Below are positions 28,695 through 36,074 of a DNA stretch of 64,000 nt, one piece after another; the stretch's first letter is position 1; every line of letters starts with the position of its first letter. The stretch is taken from contig NZ_BJEA01000004.1 in assembly GCF_005405425.1 (NCBI RefSeq), forward strand, positions 1-64,000, given 5' to 3'. The stretch is from Lactiplantibacillus modestisalitolerans. GTDB lineage: Bacteria; Bacillota; Bacilli; Lactobacillales; Lactobacillaceae. The position numbers and the translations under genes were made by a program. A model generated the notes under the pieces. It saw nothing but the letters and a program-made list of their open reading frames with translations. It made no database searches and was not told the DNA's origin.

Positions 28695-28994
28695 GTGGCA
28701 CACGCAATGTTTTATGGGGTAATTGGCAGTGCGTTTTTGATTGGAATGGGACTAGAATGGTTTTTCTGGCAGTACCGGGCCTTATTGTTACTTGTTAACA
28801 CGGTGGCGGTACTTTTTATGGGCGTTGTTAGTTGGTATACGTTCGGTGCAACGGTCGTAGTACCGTTAATGTTAGTGTGGAGTGTCAGCGTTTTGTGGCT
28901 GGCATTAATTAGTCAAAAAGGGCTGCACCGCCATCAACACCGACCAGTTCGTGCTCGGCGAACGGGTCGTCTGGAAGGGAAGGCGCAGTCATGA
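28695..28994 (+). CDS. Small membrane protein of unknown function
   Basis: About 99 residues with three hydrophobic segments (roughly residues 5-23, 29-50 and 52-72), then a basic tail rich in Arg and His (HRHQHRPVRARRTGR). GTG 28695 is favoured over GTG 28689 because AAAGGGG is better spaced. It overlaps the following small membrane gene (ATGA), so the two probably form a unit. I do not recognise the family. Confidence 0.65.
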   Translation: MAHAMFYGVIGSAFLIGMGLEWFFWQYRALLLLVNTVAVLFMGVVSWYTFGATVVVPLMLVWSVSVLWLALISQKGLHRHQHRPVRARRTGRLEGKAQS

Positions 28995-29191
28995 CTAAGT
29001 GGTTTTGGATCCTGACGGGTGGCCTGATTACGGGGGCACTACTCATGTTAGTTGGGCTGTGTACCGCCCACGTAATCGGTCCAAACGGTTTGTGGGCGGC
29101 CGGGGGCGGCTTATTACTGCTGCTAAGTTGTGGGCTGCTGCGCGAACACGTTCAAACCAAACGGGCCGCAACGACGACGCCCGCCAAATGA
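28991..29191 (+). CDS. Small membrane protein of unknown function
   Basis: 66 residues, two hydrophobic helices (about 5-26 and 33-49) with a glycine-rich turn and a basic C-terminus. Its ATG overlaps the stop of the preceding gene, indicating coupled translation. A hairpin with TTTT (29206-29245) ends the pair. Function unknown. Confidence 0.65.
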   Translation: MTKWFWILTGGLITGALLMLVGLCTAHVIGPNGLWAAGGGLLLLLSCGLLREHVQTKRAATTTPAK

Positions 29192-29205
29192 ACTTATGAA
29201 AAAGT

Positions 29206-29246
29206 AAGGGTGCTAACGGTCGGCTGGCTGTTGGCACCCCTTTTGC
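29206..29246 (+). terminator. Terminator after the small membrane pair
   Basis: GGGTGCTAAC and GTTGGCACCCC hairpin followed by TTTT. Confidence 0.8.
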
Positions 29247-29402
29247 GCCCATAGCGGCTAGTTAGGTCATAGCCGCCGTACTAGTAACTTTTATTTCAAA
29301 CTAATTCGAAGAGCTTGTATGGATCTAAATGATGGCTTCCGTTAATAAAATTTTATTCAATGCATGTATTAGCTTAAATCAGCATTTTAAAGGGATGATT
29401 GG

Positions 29403-29648
29403 GTGTACAACTCGGCTTTAGTAGTGTCCTTTATTTTCATATCAATGTCACTTTATACTATGAGTAAAGTAGAACCGAAAAGCTTTGTGATTAGGGAAAT
29501 AAGGCGGTTTGGTTGGCTGATAAGCCTGGCTATTCTGGTTTATATTACAATCATACAAATATTGTATCCTGCTGGCGTATTGGGAAATGTGGTCTTATTA
29601 GCCCTGGCTTTTTCAATAATTTGCACTATTCGTGCTAGTTTAAAATAG
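29403..29648 (+). CDS. Hypothetical two-helix membrane protein, AT-rich
   Basis: 81 residues from GTG 29403, with hydrophobic segments at about 1-18, 36-55 and 58-76. Base composition is visibly more AT-rich than its neighbours and codon choice differs, and an IS remnant lies just downstream, so it may be acquired. The ribosome binding site (AAAGGGATG) is reasonable. No family recognised. Confidence 0.5.
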   Translation: MYNSALVVSFIFISMSLYTMSKVEPKSFVIREIRRFGWLISLAILVYITIIQILYPAGVLGNVVLLALAFSIICTIRASLK

Positions 29649-29806
29649 AAAAAATAGTAATCTATTCCGAAATGGATTCTAGTGGGCGATGTACCTGAAA
29701 CTAGAAGAAATTTAGCCTAAACGCGCTCTACTAACGTTCCAGCGGCGCGTTGGCGTACACGGTGTCTTGGGCCGGGACATGGTTCTAATCACTTGGTGGC
29801 GGTTCA

Positions 29807-29911
29807 TCAAGTGATTAAGCGCCAGGAAGGTAGTAAAACATGTTGTTTTCGATAGGTCGGTGCTTGCAATAATCGCAACTTGTCTTCGGCAGTAAACTTA
29901 TTTCTAGGCAT
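29807..29911 (-). pseudogene. Remnant of an IS3-like transposase N-terminus
   Basis: A 34-codon frame beginning MPRNKFTAEDKLRLLQ, which resembles the helix-turn-helix start of IS3-family OrfA proteins, then stops early. No other part of the transposase is seen. The Shine-Dalgarno AAGGGG is buried in a long hairpin just upstream (see the separate entry). I take this as the decayed left end of an insertion sequence. Confidence 0.6.
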
Positions 29912-29918
29912 AATAAAA

Positions 29919-29977
29919 TCCCCTTAAAGTTAATAGATGAATTATAGTTTTTCATCCGTCAACCTTAAGGGGATTAC
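29919..29977. repeat. Inverted repeat at the end of the IS remnant
   Basis: AATCCCCTTAA and TTAAGGGGATT, extended by GATGAA/TTCATC, form a long hairpin upstream of the transposase remnant. One arm is its ribosome binding site, which read-through transcripts would hide. Confidence 0.75.
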
Positions 29978-30045
29978 AGTATTTTGGATTTTACGGAGCT
30001 AATCGTAGAACGGTTAGTGCTTATAAAATTTTGGGGTCGTCCCGG

Positions 30046-30510
30046 CTACTCGTGAACCTGACTAGTGTCGTGATCGGTAGGTAGAGTCAAACCGCGGTTC
30101 GGCACGCTGGTTGAGAAAACAATTTGGGTGCTGGTTTTGCCGAAGGTTTGCAGTTGATTGACAAACTCGTCGAGGGCCTGAGTTGATTCAAAAATCACCT
30201 TTAGAATTTGTGAATATTCCCCGGTCACGCAATCACATTCCAAAATGTTTGGGACCCCTTCGACGAACGGGTAAAAGCGCTCCTTTTGAGTGGGTTCCAG
30301 CTGTAACTGAATGTAAGCTTTAATATGATAGTTCAGCTTTTCGTAATTTAGGTTCGCCTGATAGTCCCGGATAATGCCGCTTTTCTTAAGCCGGGTAATC
30401 CGCGCCGAAATCGCTGGTGAAGAGATGAAACACTGATCGGCTAACGCTTTTAGGGAAATCCGTGCGTCGGACTGTAAGGCATTTAGAATTTTTAAATCGG
30501 TTTTATCCAT
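30046..30510 (-). CDS. Lrp/AsnC family transcriptional regulator
   Basis: A 154-residue regulator with the classic layout. The N-terminal winged helix-turn-helix spans about 1-60 (MDKTDLKILNALQSDARIS.., SSPAISARITRLKKSGII), and the C-terminal RAM ligand-binding domain about 65-145 (YIQLQLEP, ILECDCVTGEYSQILKV). Such proteins bind DNA as octamers and sense amino acids. The ATG follows TTAGGAGGC. It is divergent from the NlpC/P60 gene; autoregulation is likely. The target regulon cannot be told from the sequence. Confidence 0.9.
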   Translation of the reverse strand: MDKTDLKILNALQSDARISLKALADQCFISSPAISARITRLKKSGIIRDYQANLNYEKLNYHIKAYIQLQLEPTQKERFYPFVEGVPNILECDCVTGEYSQILKVIFESTQALDEFVNQLQTFGKTSTQIVFSTSVPNRGLTLPTDHDTSQVHE

Positions 30511-30673
30511 GACAAATGCCTCCTAAGTAATTATTAGTATAATAGCATACTTTCACAGAATCTTTTAATTTCGGGTTTGAAAAGCTGAAGAAAGGAAAAC
30601 AACTTAACCGTTGCCCGTGTCGGACGACGTAAAAAATGGTATGTTAGACTTAATAAAACGTGGGGGTGGTTAA

Positions 30674-31567
30674 ATGCAAACAGCACGAATTATCGCGACG
30701 GTTGCCAACGTTTGGCGACAACCGCACGTAACATCATTGGAAAGTCCGGCGTTGGCCAATACCGGGTTACAGGCGTGGTTGGGGCAACTGACGGACGCGG
30801 ATACCATTGATTTGGAACGGCACAATCGCCTGGTGACCCAGGCGTTGTTCAACGATCCGTTTGTTATTGAACGGTTGGTGGATGGTTGGGCGTACGGCTA
30901 CGTGGCAACGCAACGTGATGAGGCCCACCCACAGGGCTATCCAGGCTGGATCTGGGCGGCTCAGTTGTCGTTGGCCCCGTTAGCCGTCCAAACCGGGCCA
31001 ACGGTTACGGTTCGGCGACGCCAAACGCCGTTATTGCGCGCGGATGGGTCAACCTTGCGCCAGCTTAACCTAGGAACGGAACTGACGGTGATTTCAAGTA
31101 AGGATTACCGTTACGATCAGGTTCAGACCCCGCTGGGGGTGGGAAAAATTGCCAAAGGCGCAACCCAGTTTGATTTCTTGACCGCTGATTTAACGGCCGG
31201 TCAAACGATGGTGCAACTGGCCCGCAAGTACTTGGACTTACGTTATTTGTGGGGCGGCATTAGTAGCGACGGTTTTGATTGTTCCGGTTTTGTCTACGCG
31301 CTTCACCGCTGTATTGGGGTGCGACTACCACGGGACGCTGCCGAACAACGCACGGTTGGCACGCCAGTGACGTTAGCCACCGCCCAACCCGGAGACCTCT
31401 GCTTTTTTGCTAGTGAGCACGGACACGGGCGAGTGCACCACGTTGCGATGTACGCCGGCGACGGTTGGCTGATTCATTCGCCAAAACCGGGTAAACACGT
31501 CACGTATTTGAAATTAGCAACGTCACCACTCGCTGACGAGTTAGTGGCGGTTCAACGAAATTGGTAA
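30674..31567 (+). CDS. NlpC/P60 family gamma-D-glutamyl endopeptidase (YkfC-like)
   Basis: A 297-residue cell-wall peptide hydrolase. An SH3-like region (about 75-165; SSKDYRYDQVQTPLGVGKIAK) precedes an NlpC/P60 domain with catalytic Cys in SDGFDCSGFVYALHR near residue 200 and His in GRVHHVAMYAG near 254. No signal peptide is visible, as in cytoplasmic YkfC-type enzymes that recycle imported murein peptides between D-Glu and L-Lys/DAP. The start follows a GGGGGTGG site. Confidence 0.87.
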   Translation: MQTARIIATVANVWRQPHVTSLESPALANTGLQAWLGQLTDADTIDLERHNRLVTQALFNDPFVIERLVDGWAYGYVATQRDEAHPQGYPGWIWAAQLSLAPLAVQTGPTVTVRRRQTPLLRADGSTLRQLNLGTELTVISSKDYRYDQVQTPLGVGKIAKGATQFDFLTADLTAGQTMVQLARKYLDLRYLWGGISSDGFDCSGFVYALHRCIGVRLPRDAAEQRTVGTPVTLATAQPGDLCFFASEHGHGRVHHVAMYAGDGWLIHSPKPGKHVTYLKLATSPLADELVAVQRNW

Positions 31568-31579
31568 GGGGCGGTTAAG

Positions 31580-32467
31580 ATTAATAAATGGCAATGGTTT
31601 CGTCGGGGGGCGGTACTGGCCTTGGTTGCGGGCGTTTTCGGTTTGACCCTGGTTGGCTGTGGTCAGCGAGCTAAATCAACGGCGCAGACGAGTCGCGCGA
31701 GTACGACGCGCAAAGTGAAGCGGTCGGTTGCGGTTGTACCTACTTTTTACGTCCACGGGTTTCAGGGCAGTGCTAAATCAACGAACACGTTAATTGCGCA
31801 CGCCGAGCAGCACGCCCAAGCTAAGAAGGTGCTCACGGCGACCGTCAGTGCCGATGGTCAAGTTCAATTGACGGGACACTGGGGTAAGCGGGTCAAGCGC
31901 CCACTCATTCAGGTCGTCTTTACGAACAACTTAGCTCAGTACCCGCAACAAACGGCTTGGCTTACCAAGGTGTTAACGGCGGTCCAGCAAGCGCACCACT
32001 TTAAGCGTTATAACGTGGTGGCCCATTCGGCGGGGTGTGTTGCAACGGTCAATTTATTGATGACGGCCCATCCGGCTAGTTTTCCACGAATCAAACAGCT
32101 CGTCACGATTGCGGGTCCGTTTGATGGCGTGGTTGGTGAAGACGACGTGGCCAATCAAAACCAGTTCTTAGCATCAGGGGCGCCGAAGTATCAACACGCT
32201 GCGTACCAGTTGTTAGCGCCTAAACGCCACCAGTTTCCAAAGGGCGTGCACTTGTTAAACATCGTGGGTGACTTAGACGATGGCACTAATTCGGATGGCT
32301 TGGTGACGCACGTTTCAGCACGTTCGATCAAGTACCTACTGCGTGATCAACGGGTCCACTACGTTGAGCGGGATTTTCACGGGGCTTCGGCTCAGCATAG
32401 TCAATTGCACGAAAATCCACGGGTTGCGACGACGATTGAAAAGGCACTCTGGTCGCAAGCGCATTAA
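31580..32467 (+). CDS. Lipoprotein alpha/beta hydrolase (DUF915-like), probable ATT start
   Basis: An alpha/beta-hydrolase-fold protein of the DUF915 group. FYVHGFQGSAKSTN near residue 57, the nucleophile elbow VVAHSAGCVA near 150, the acid in NIVGDLDDGTNSDG near 230 and the histidine region DFHGASAQHSQLHENP near 270 form a plausible triad. A full lipoprotein signal is encoded if translation begins at ATT 31580 (INKWQWFRRGAVLAL..LVGCG), spaced 8 nt from AAGGGG. No ATG, GTG or TTG lies between the previous stop codon and that point. A TTG at 31622 would truncate the signal and lose its charged n-region. Substrate unknown. Confidence 0.75.
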   Translation: MNKWQWFRRGAVLALVAGVFGLTLVGCGQRAKSTAQTSRASTTRKVKRSVAVVPTFYVHGFQGSAKSTNTLIAHAEQHAQAKKVLTATVSADGQVQLTGHWGKRVKRPLIQVVFTNNLAQYPQQTAWLTKVLTAVQQAHHFKRYNVVAHSAGCVATVNLLMTAHPASFPRIKQLVTIAGPFDGVVGEDDVANQNQFLASGAPKYQHAAYQLLAPKRHQFPKGVHLLNIVGDLDDGTNSDGLVTHVSARSIKYLLRDQRVHYVERDFHGASAQHSQLHENPRVATTIEKALWSQAH

Positions 32468-32485
32468 AAAAATGAGCGTGTACTA

Positions 32486-32522
32486 AAAATCTGCTGGTGA
32501 ACGGAGCCGGCTGATTTTTGGT
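32486..32522 (+). terminator. Terminator of the lipoprotein hydrolase gene
   Basis: AAAAATCTGCTGG and CCGGCTGATTTTT inverted repeat. Confidence 0.8.
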
Positions 32523-32551
32523 ATCCGCTTTGCCTATTAATATGCTGAAAT

Positions 32552-32593
32552 AAATACGAGGGCTGTGGTATTCGCCACAGTCCTCGTATTTGT
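32552..32593. terminator. Bidirectional terminator
   Basis: Near-perfect palindrome with arms AAATACGAGG and CCTCGTATTT plus CTGTGG/CCACAG. It lies downstream of the minus-strand peptide gene and also faces the plus-strand gene. Confidence 0.85.
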
Positions 32594-32607
32594 ACGGTTA
32601 TGGAAAA

Positions 32608-32718
32608 TTAAAGCAGGAATAAAATATAAGCTAATCGAAGTAGGTGGTATAACGCGTAAAGTGCGAACAGGTAAACCAACGAAATACCGCCATAAACAAG
32701 GACGTGTGTTTTTCTCAT
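32608..32718 (-). CDS. 36-residue hydrophobic membrane peptide
   Basis: A short ORF with an excellent ribosome binding site (TAGGAGGGGG, 7 nt before ATG). It begins MRKTHVLVYGG, continues as a long hydrophobic run (ISLVYLFALYALYHLL) and ends RLAYILFLL. One or two membrane helices and an N-terminal basic patch are seen. It ends just before a bidirectional terminator. The size and form recall type I toxin peptides or small membrane regulators, but it does not match the Fst pattern I know. Function unknown. Confidence 0.65.
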   Translation of the reverse strand: MRKTHVLVYGGISLVYLFALYALYHLLRLAYILFLL

Positions 32719-33018
32719 GAAACCCCCTCCTAGCTTGGCTTTAACTGTATTGTAAACCGCTTTCATCATTGCTGCCAAGGGCAAGCCTCGGGTTTGATAA
32801 ATTGCTTAAAAAAGTTTCAAATTACGGAGAAATACCTCGCTAAAGTTAACGAGGTATGCTAAAGTAAGTACTTGGTTCGGGGCGTGGAACGGCTCCGCAA
32901 CTTGCACAATCAATCTCAGATTTTGAATAAATAACTTTGAAGTATCCAGTACTTGCCCCAGTATTAATACACGGAATTATTTACAGATTTCCTGAGCGTT
33001 AGGAAAGGACGTAATACA
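32719..33018. other. Spacer between two small genes
   Basis: It should hold divergent promoters. An inverted repeat ATACCTCG/CGAGGTAT is at 32830-32856. I see no further gene. Confidence 0.5.
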
Positions 33019-33183
33019 ATGCGCGTTACAATTAATAAGGGTCACGAGGTTTATACCAATATTCCATTAATGACTGCTCGCCAGCACTATATTAAGGCGG
33101 ATGTCTGGGAAATTAAAAAAGCAATCATTGAAAAGTCAGCGATTAACGGCTGGACGGTTCAAGCATTGACCCAAATGAATTAA
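33019..33183 (+). CDS. 54-residue conserved-looking small protein
   Basis: ORF MRVTINKGHEVYTNIP... ending TVQALTQMN, preceded by AGGAAAGGAC and followed at once by a strong terminator. The composition is soluble and mixed, with a probable C-terminal helix (KADVWEIKKAIIEKSA). Good translation signals and its own terminator make it a real gene. No family recognised. Confidence 0.65.
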   Translation: MRVTINKGHEVYTNIPLMTARQHYIKADVWEIKKAIIEKSAINGWTVQALTQMN

Positions 33184-33193
33184 ATCAATTAAC

Positions 33194-33227
33194 GTAGATT
33201 GGGCGGTTAGCCGCTCAATCTTTTTTT
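33194..33227 (+). terminator. Terminator of the 54-residue gene
   Basis: GATTGGGCGG and CCGCTCAATC hairpin with seven T. Confidence 0.92.
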
Positions 33228-33239
33228 GTACGTTGAATT

Positions 33240-33335
33240 GTCTTGACAGGTTGCTTTAATTGACAATTAAGATTGTTAACATGGCGAAACTGAATTGACA
33301 TGACAGGTTCAAAATGATAACCTGAAAACACCTTA
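33240..33335 (+). promoter_or_regulatory. Promoter and repeated operator-like motif before the MFS gene
   Basis: TGACAGGTT occurs twice (near 33244 and 33300). A promoter is likely at TTGACA (about 33296) with TAACCT 17 bp later. An inverted repeat CAGGTT/AACCTG lies in the same place, so the site may bind a regulator or fold in RNA. Confidence 0.5.
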
Positions 33336-33386
33336 AGGAAATACATAATAGCGCTGTTAATTTAAAAAATATGGGGGATTAGGTTA

Positions 33387-34559
33387 ATGGAAGCAAAGGG
33401 CACGAAGCTCTTATTATTAATTGGAACGGCGTGGCTATTTGACGCGCTGGACGTTGCATTATTGTCATTTATTATGCCAGTGATCAAGGAGAGTTGGCAC
33501 TTAACGGGGAGCCAGTTAGGAGCGGTTAGTGCGGTTACCTCACTCGGGATGATGATTGGGGCGCTGGGTTGTGGTTACTTAGCGGATAAGTGGGGCCGTA
33601 AGCCGGTTATGATCATGACCCTGCTTTTATTTTCGTTCGGGAACTTACTGTTGACGATCGCACCGAACGTGACTTGGTTTATCATTATTCGGCTCTTGAC
33701 TGGAATTGGTCTAGGGGGCGAGTTACCGGTTGCCGCGACAATTATTGCTGATCATTTTACGGGTACGCGCCGCGCGCGGATGCTCGTACTCGTTGATAGT
33801 TTCTGGGCGTTTGGCTGGATCATTGCTTCATTATTAGCTTTCTTAGTGATGCCTGTTTTGGGCTGGCGATTAACGGTGTTACTAACCGCGCTGATGGGGT
33901 TGTACGCGTTACTCATGCGTCGCCACCTGCCAACATCTTCAGCTGAACGATCAAGCAATAAGCGTGCGTTTTGGCCAGCTTTACGTCAGGTGTGGTCGCC
34001 AGAGTATCGGCGGGCAACGGCTTGCTTAAGCATTCTCTGGTTTGTAATCATGTTTGCGTACTACGGGATGTTTTTGTGGCTACCAAGTGTCTTAGTCTTA
34101 CGGGGCTTTTCAATGGTTCACGGCTTTGGCTACACGGTATTGATGAGCTTGGCACAATTACCGGGTTACTACTTAGCGGCGTGGCTACTTGGTAAAGTGC
34201 CCCGTAAAGCGGTTTTGACCGCCTATTTACTGGGAACGATGATTAGTGCAGCGGCGTTTGGACTGGCGACGAACACCACGATGATTTTAATTAGTGGCGC
34301 TTGGTTATCGTTTTTCACGCTAGGTGCGTGGGGGATTATGATTGCCTTTACACCTGGCCAGTTTGCCGCCGACGCCCGGGGAATGGGCATGGGCTTTGCC
34401 CAGTCAATCGGTCGAATTGGGGCAACCATCGGTCCGTTCTTAGTGGGGGCCTTAATGGGCATGGGACTTGGCATTTCCGCCATCTTCATGATGTTCGTTG
34501 GCGCCTTGATTTTGGGGGTCGTCGTGTTGTTGGTTGGTTTACACGATCAAGATCGATAG
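33387..34559 (+). CDS. MFS transporter, aromatic-acid/niacin-type
   Basis: A 390-residue, 12-helix major facilitator. Motif A GYLADKWGRKPVM is near residue 66, and LTGIGLGGELPVAATIIADHF near 105 is typical of the sugar/aromatic-acid:H+ symporter branch (PcaK, NaiP). WFDALDVALLSFIMP in helix 1 carries the acidic residue of this branch. The start follows GGGGGATTAGG. A terminator follows. The substrate is not known; niacin or an aromatic acid is a guess from the branch. Confidence 0.82.
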   Translation: MEAKGTKLLLLIGTAWLFDALDVALLSFIMPVIKESWHLTGSQLGAVSAVTSLGMMIGALGCGYLADKWGRKPVMIMTLLLFSFGNLLLTIAPNVTWFIIIRLLTGIGLGGELPVAATIIADHFTGTRRARMLVLVDSFWAFGWIIASLLAFLVMPVLGWRLTVLLTALMGLYALLMRRHLPTSSAERSSNKRAFWPALRQVWSPEYRRATACLSILWFVIMFAYYGMFLWLPSVLVLRGFSMVHGFGYTVLMSLAQLPGYYLAAWLLGKVPRKAVLTAYLLGTMISAAAFGLATNTTMILISGAWLSFFTLGAWGIMIAFTPGQFAADARGMGMGFAQSIGRIGATIGPFLVGALMGMGLGISAIFMMFVGALILGVVVLLVGLHDQDR

Positions 34560-34588
34560 TAAAAGACGGCGCTGAGCCGTCTTTTTGG
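34560..34588 (+). terminator. Terminator of the MFS gene
   Basis: AAAAGACGGC and GCCGTCTTTTT around GCTGA. Confidence 0.9.
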
Positions 34589-34811
34589 TCTTGGTTGTTA
34601 AATATAAATTTAATGGTAGGCGTTAGTTAGTTATCTTTAAATAAAGGTGGTTTGAACCGCTAGCCGGTTAAGTCCGATTAAACTTTGAACATAATATATT
34701 TTGTAGTTAAGCCTGAGTAATGCCGGTGCACCGGCGTTTTGAGTGTCATTCATTGCGAAGCCTACCGAAAACTCCTATGATGTAAGCGACTAAGGAACGG
34801 AGTTGAGTGGA

Positions 34812-35156
34812 ATGGCGAAAGCGGATTTTTGGGTTTCACAGCAACAGAAAACCCAGCTAAAAACGCAATTGATCTTGACGCGCAACGACCAAGCGATTCG
34901 CAGTGATGTGGGGCTAAATCGGTTGGTACTTCGGGCTGGCCAGCGGTTGGCGCAACAGGAAGATTACCTGGTGGTTGCGCGCCACTTGGTTGTTGACTTA
35001 GGTTACTACTTATTTTGTCACGATTATCAAATGCCGCGTGCGGCGCATGATTTACTCGCAATTGCGTGCCAAATTGACATTGGGCAGCCGACTGGGGGGC
35101 CGGTTATTCAATTATCGGAGATTAAAGCCGAGGGTGACTATCAATTTGGCCGTTGA
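34812..35156 (+). CDS. Bacteriocin-immunity-like protein (EntA_Immun type)
   Basis: 114 residues from ATG 34812, spaced from GGAACGGAG. The central part reads LRAGQRLAQQEDYLVVARHLV then DLGYYLF and YQMPRAAHDLL. That spacing of a helical repeat, a basic/aromatic segment and MP near the last helix resembles enterocin-A-type immunity proteins, cytosolic four-helix bundles that protect against class IIa bacteriocins. No bacteriocin or transporter gene is nearby, so it would be an orphan. The call rests on pattern resemblance only. Confidence 0.5.
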   Translation: MAKADFWVSQQQKTQLKTQLILTRNDQAIRSDVGLNRLVLRAGQRLAQQEDYLVVARHLVVDLGYYLFCHDYQMPRAAHDLLAIACQIDIGQPTGGPVIQLSEIKAEGDYQFGR

Positions 35157-35205
35157 AGGATTAGAATATAATTACAAAACGTTAATAAAATGGGGAGTTA
35201 GTTAA

Positions 35206-35763
35206 ATGAAATCAGTACAATTAAAGAAAGTCGTGTTTGCCGGTTTATTTGCGGCCATTATTTTGATTGGAATCAGTGTAATTCGAATTCCGTTGCCAGC
35301 GATTGTGGGGCGACCGTTCATTCACTTTGGCAATATTTTAACCGTGATTGCGGTTATGTTGCTGGGATTTGGTTATGGGGCGGCTGCCGGTGCAATTGGG
35401 CTGGGCCTTTTTGATTTGCTTAACGGTTACGCGGCGACGGCCTGGCTAACGGTTATTGAAGCCATTATTTTAGCGGCGATGGTCAGTTGGAGTTTCCGGC
35501 TGGTTCATTATTCAGAAGATCGTTTCCTTCAGCTGTACTGGGTCTCACTGGTTGCCGGAATAACTAAAATTGTAACGTCGTGGTGTACCGGTGTGATTGA
35601 GGCCCTGATGGTTGGGACAACGCTCAACGTTGCGATGATTGGTGCTTTCACCAGCTTATTAGCCGCAACCATTAATTCGATTGCTTGCTTTATTTTAGTG
35701 CCGCTAATTTACCGGATGTTAACGCGGGTTGGTTTTAGCCGGCAACGGTTGAGTGCTCTTTAA
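35206..35763 (+). CDS. ECF transporter S component
   Basis: A 185-residue hydrophobic protein with about six helices, the FGNILTVIAVMLLGFGYGAAAGAIGLGLFD region being typical of S components that capture a vitamin and dock on the shared ECF ATPase/T module (not encoded here). The start follows GGGGAGTTAG. The ligand is unknown; riboflavin-, biotin- or queuosine-type specificities cannot be told apart by eye. Confidence 0.8.
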   Translation: MKSVQLKKVVFAGLFAAIILIGISVIRIPLPAIVGRPFIHFGNILTVIAVMLLGFGYGAAAGAIGLGLFDLLNGYAATAWLTVIEAIILAAMVSWSFRLVHYSEDRFLQLYWVSLVAGITKIVTSWCTGVIEALMVGTTLNVAMIGAFTSLLAATINSIACFILVPLIYRMLTRVGFSRQRLSAL

Positions 35764-36074
35764 TAAATGATGGCACTCGTACTAGCCGGAAGCGACAAAA
35801 AACGACTAGGCACGGGCCTAGTCGTCAGACTAATTGGGCGTAAAGTGGTTGACAACATCATCCGAAAATCTTGGAGTGGATCCAGCAAACGAGTTGTTGG
35901 ATTCATGTTTCATTGTAAACCGGGTTTCCGCAAACGGAAAGTGAAGTCGCCGGTTGATTAACGTAACAAATTAACAACGCATTCAAAGTGCGCGCGAGTG
36001 TGCCAATTAATATCCAAAGACAAGTAGCGACTGTGACGCTCGTCACAGCCGCTACTTTTAATTTCACTAGTAAG
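35764..36074. other. Convergent intergenic region with two terminators
   Basis: A hairpin CGACTAGGC/GCCTAGTCG (35802-35825) ends the plus-strand gene. A second, CTGTGACGCTCGTCACAG at 36031-36048, serves the minus-strand gene. I judge the 64-codon frame between them spurious because it runs through the first hairpin. Confidence 0.7.

Larger units (their letters stand above)
29649..30045. other. Gene-poor AT-rich stretch with IS remnant
   Basis: Apart from the transposase remnant and its hairpin I see only a weak inverted repeat near 29720-29750 (CGCGC motifs around a TCTACTAACG stretch). No intact gene. Confidence 0.5.

Noticed and set aside
35767-35961. 64-codon ORF after the ECF S component
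   Set aside because: It runs through a clear terminator hairpin, has no ribosome binding site and its product looks random.
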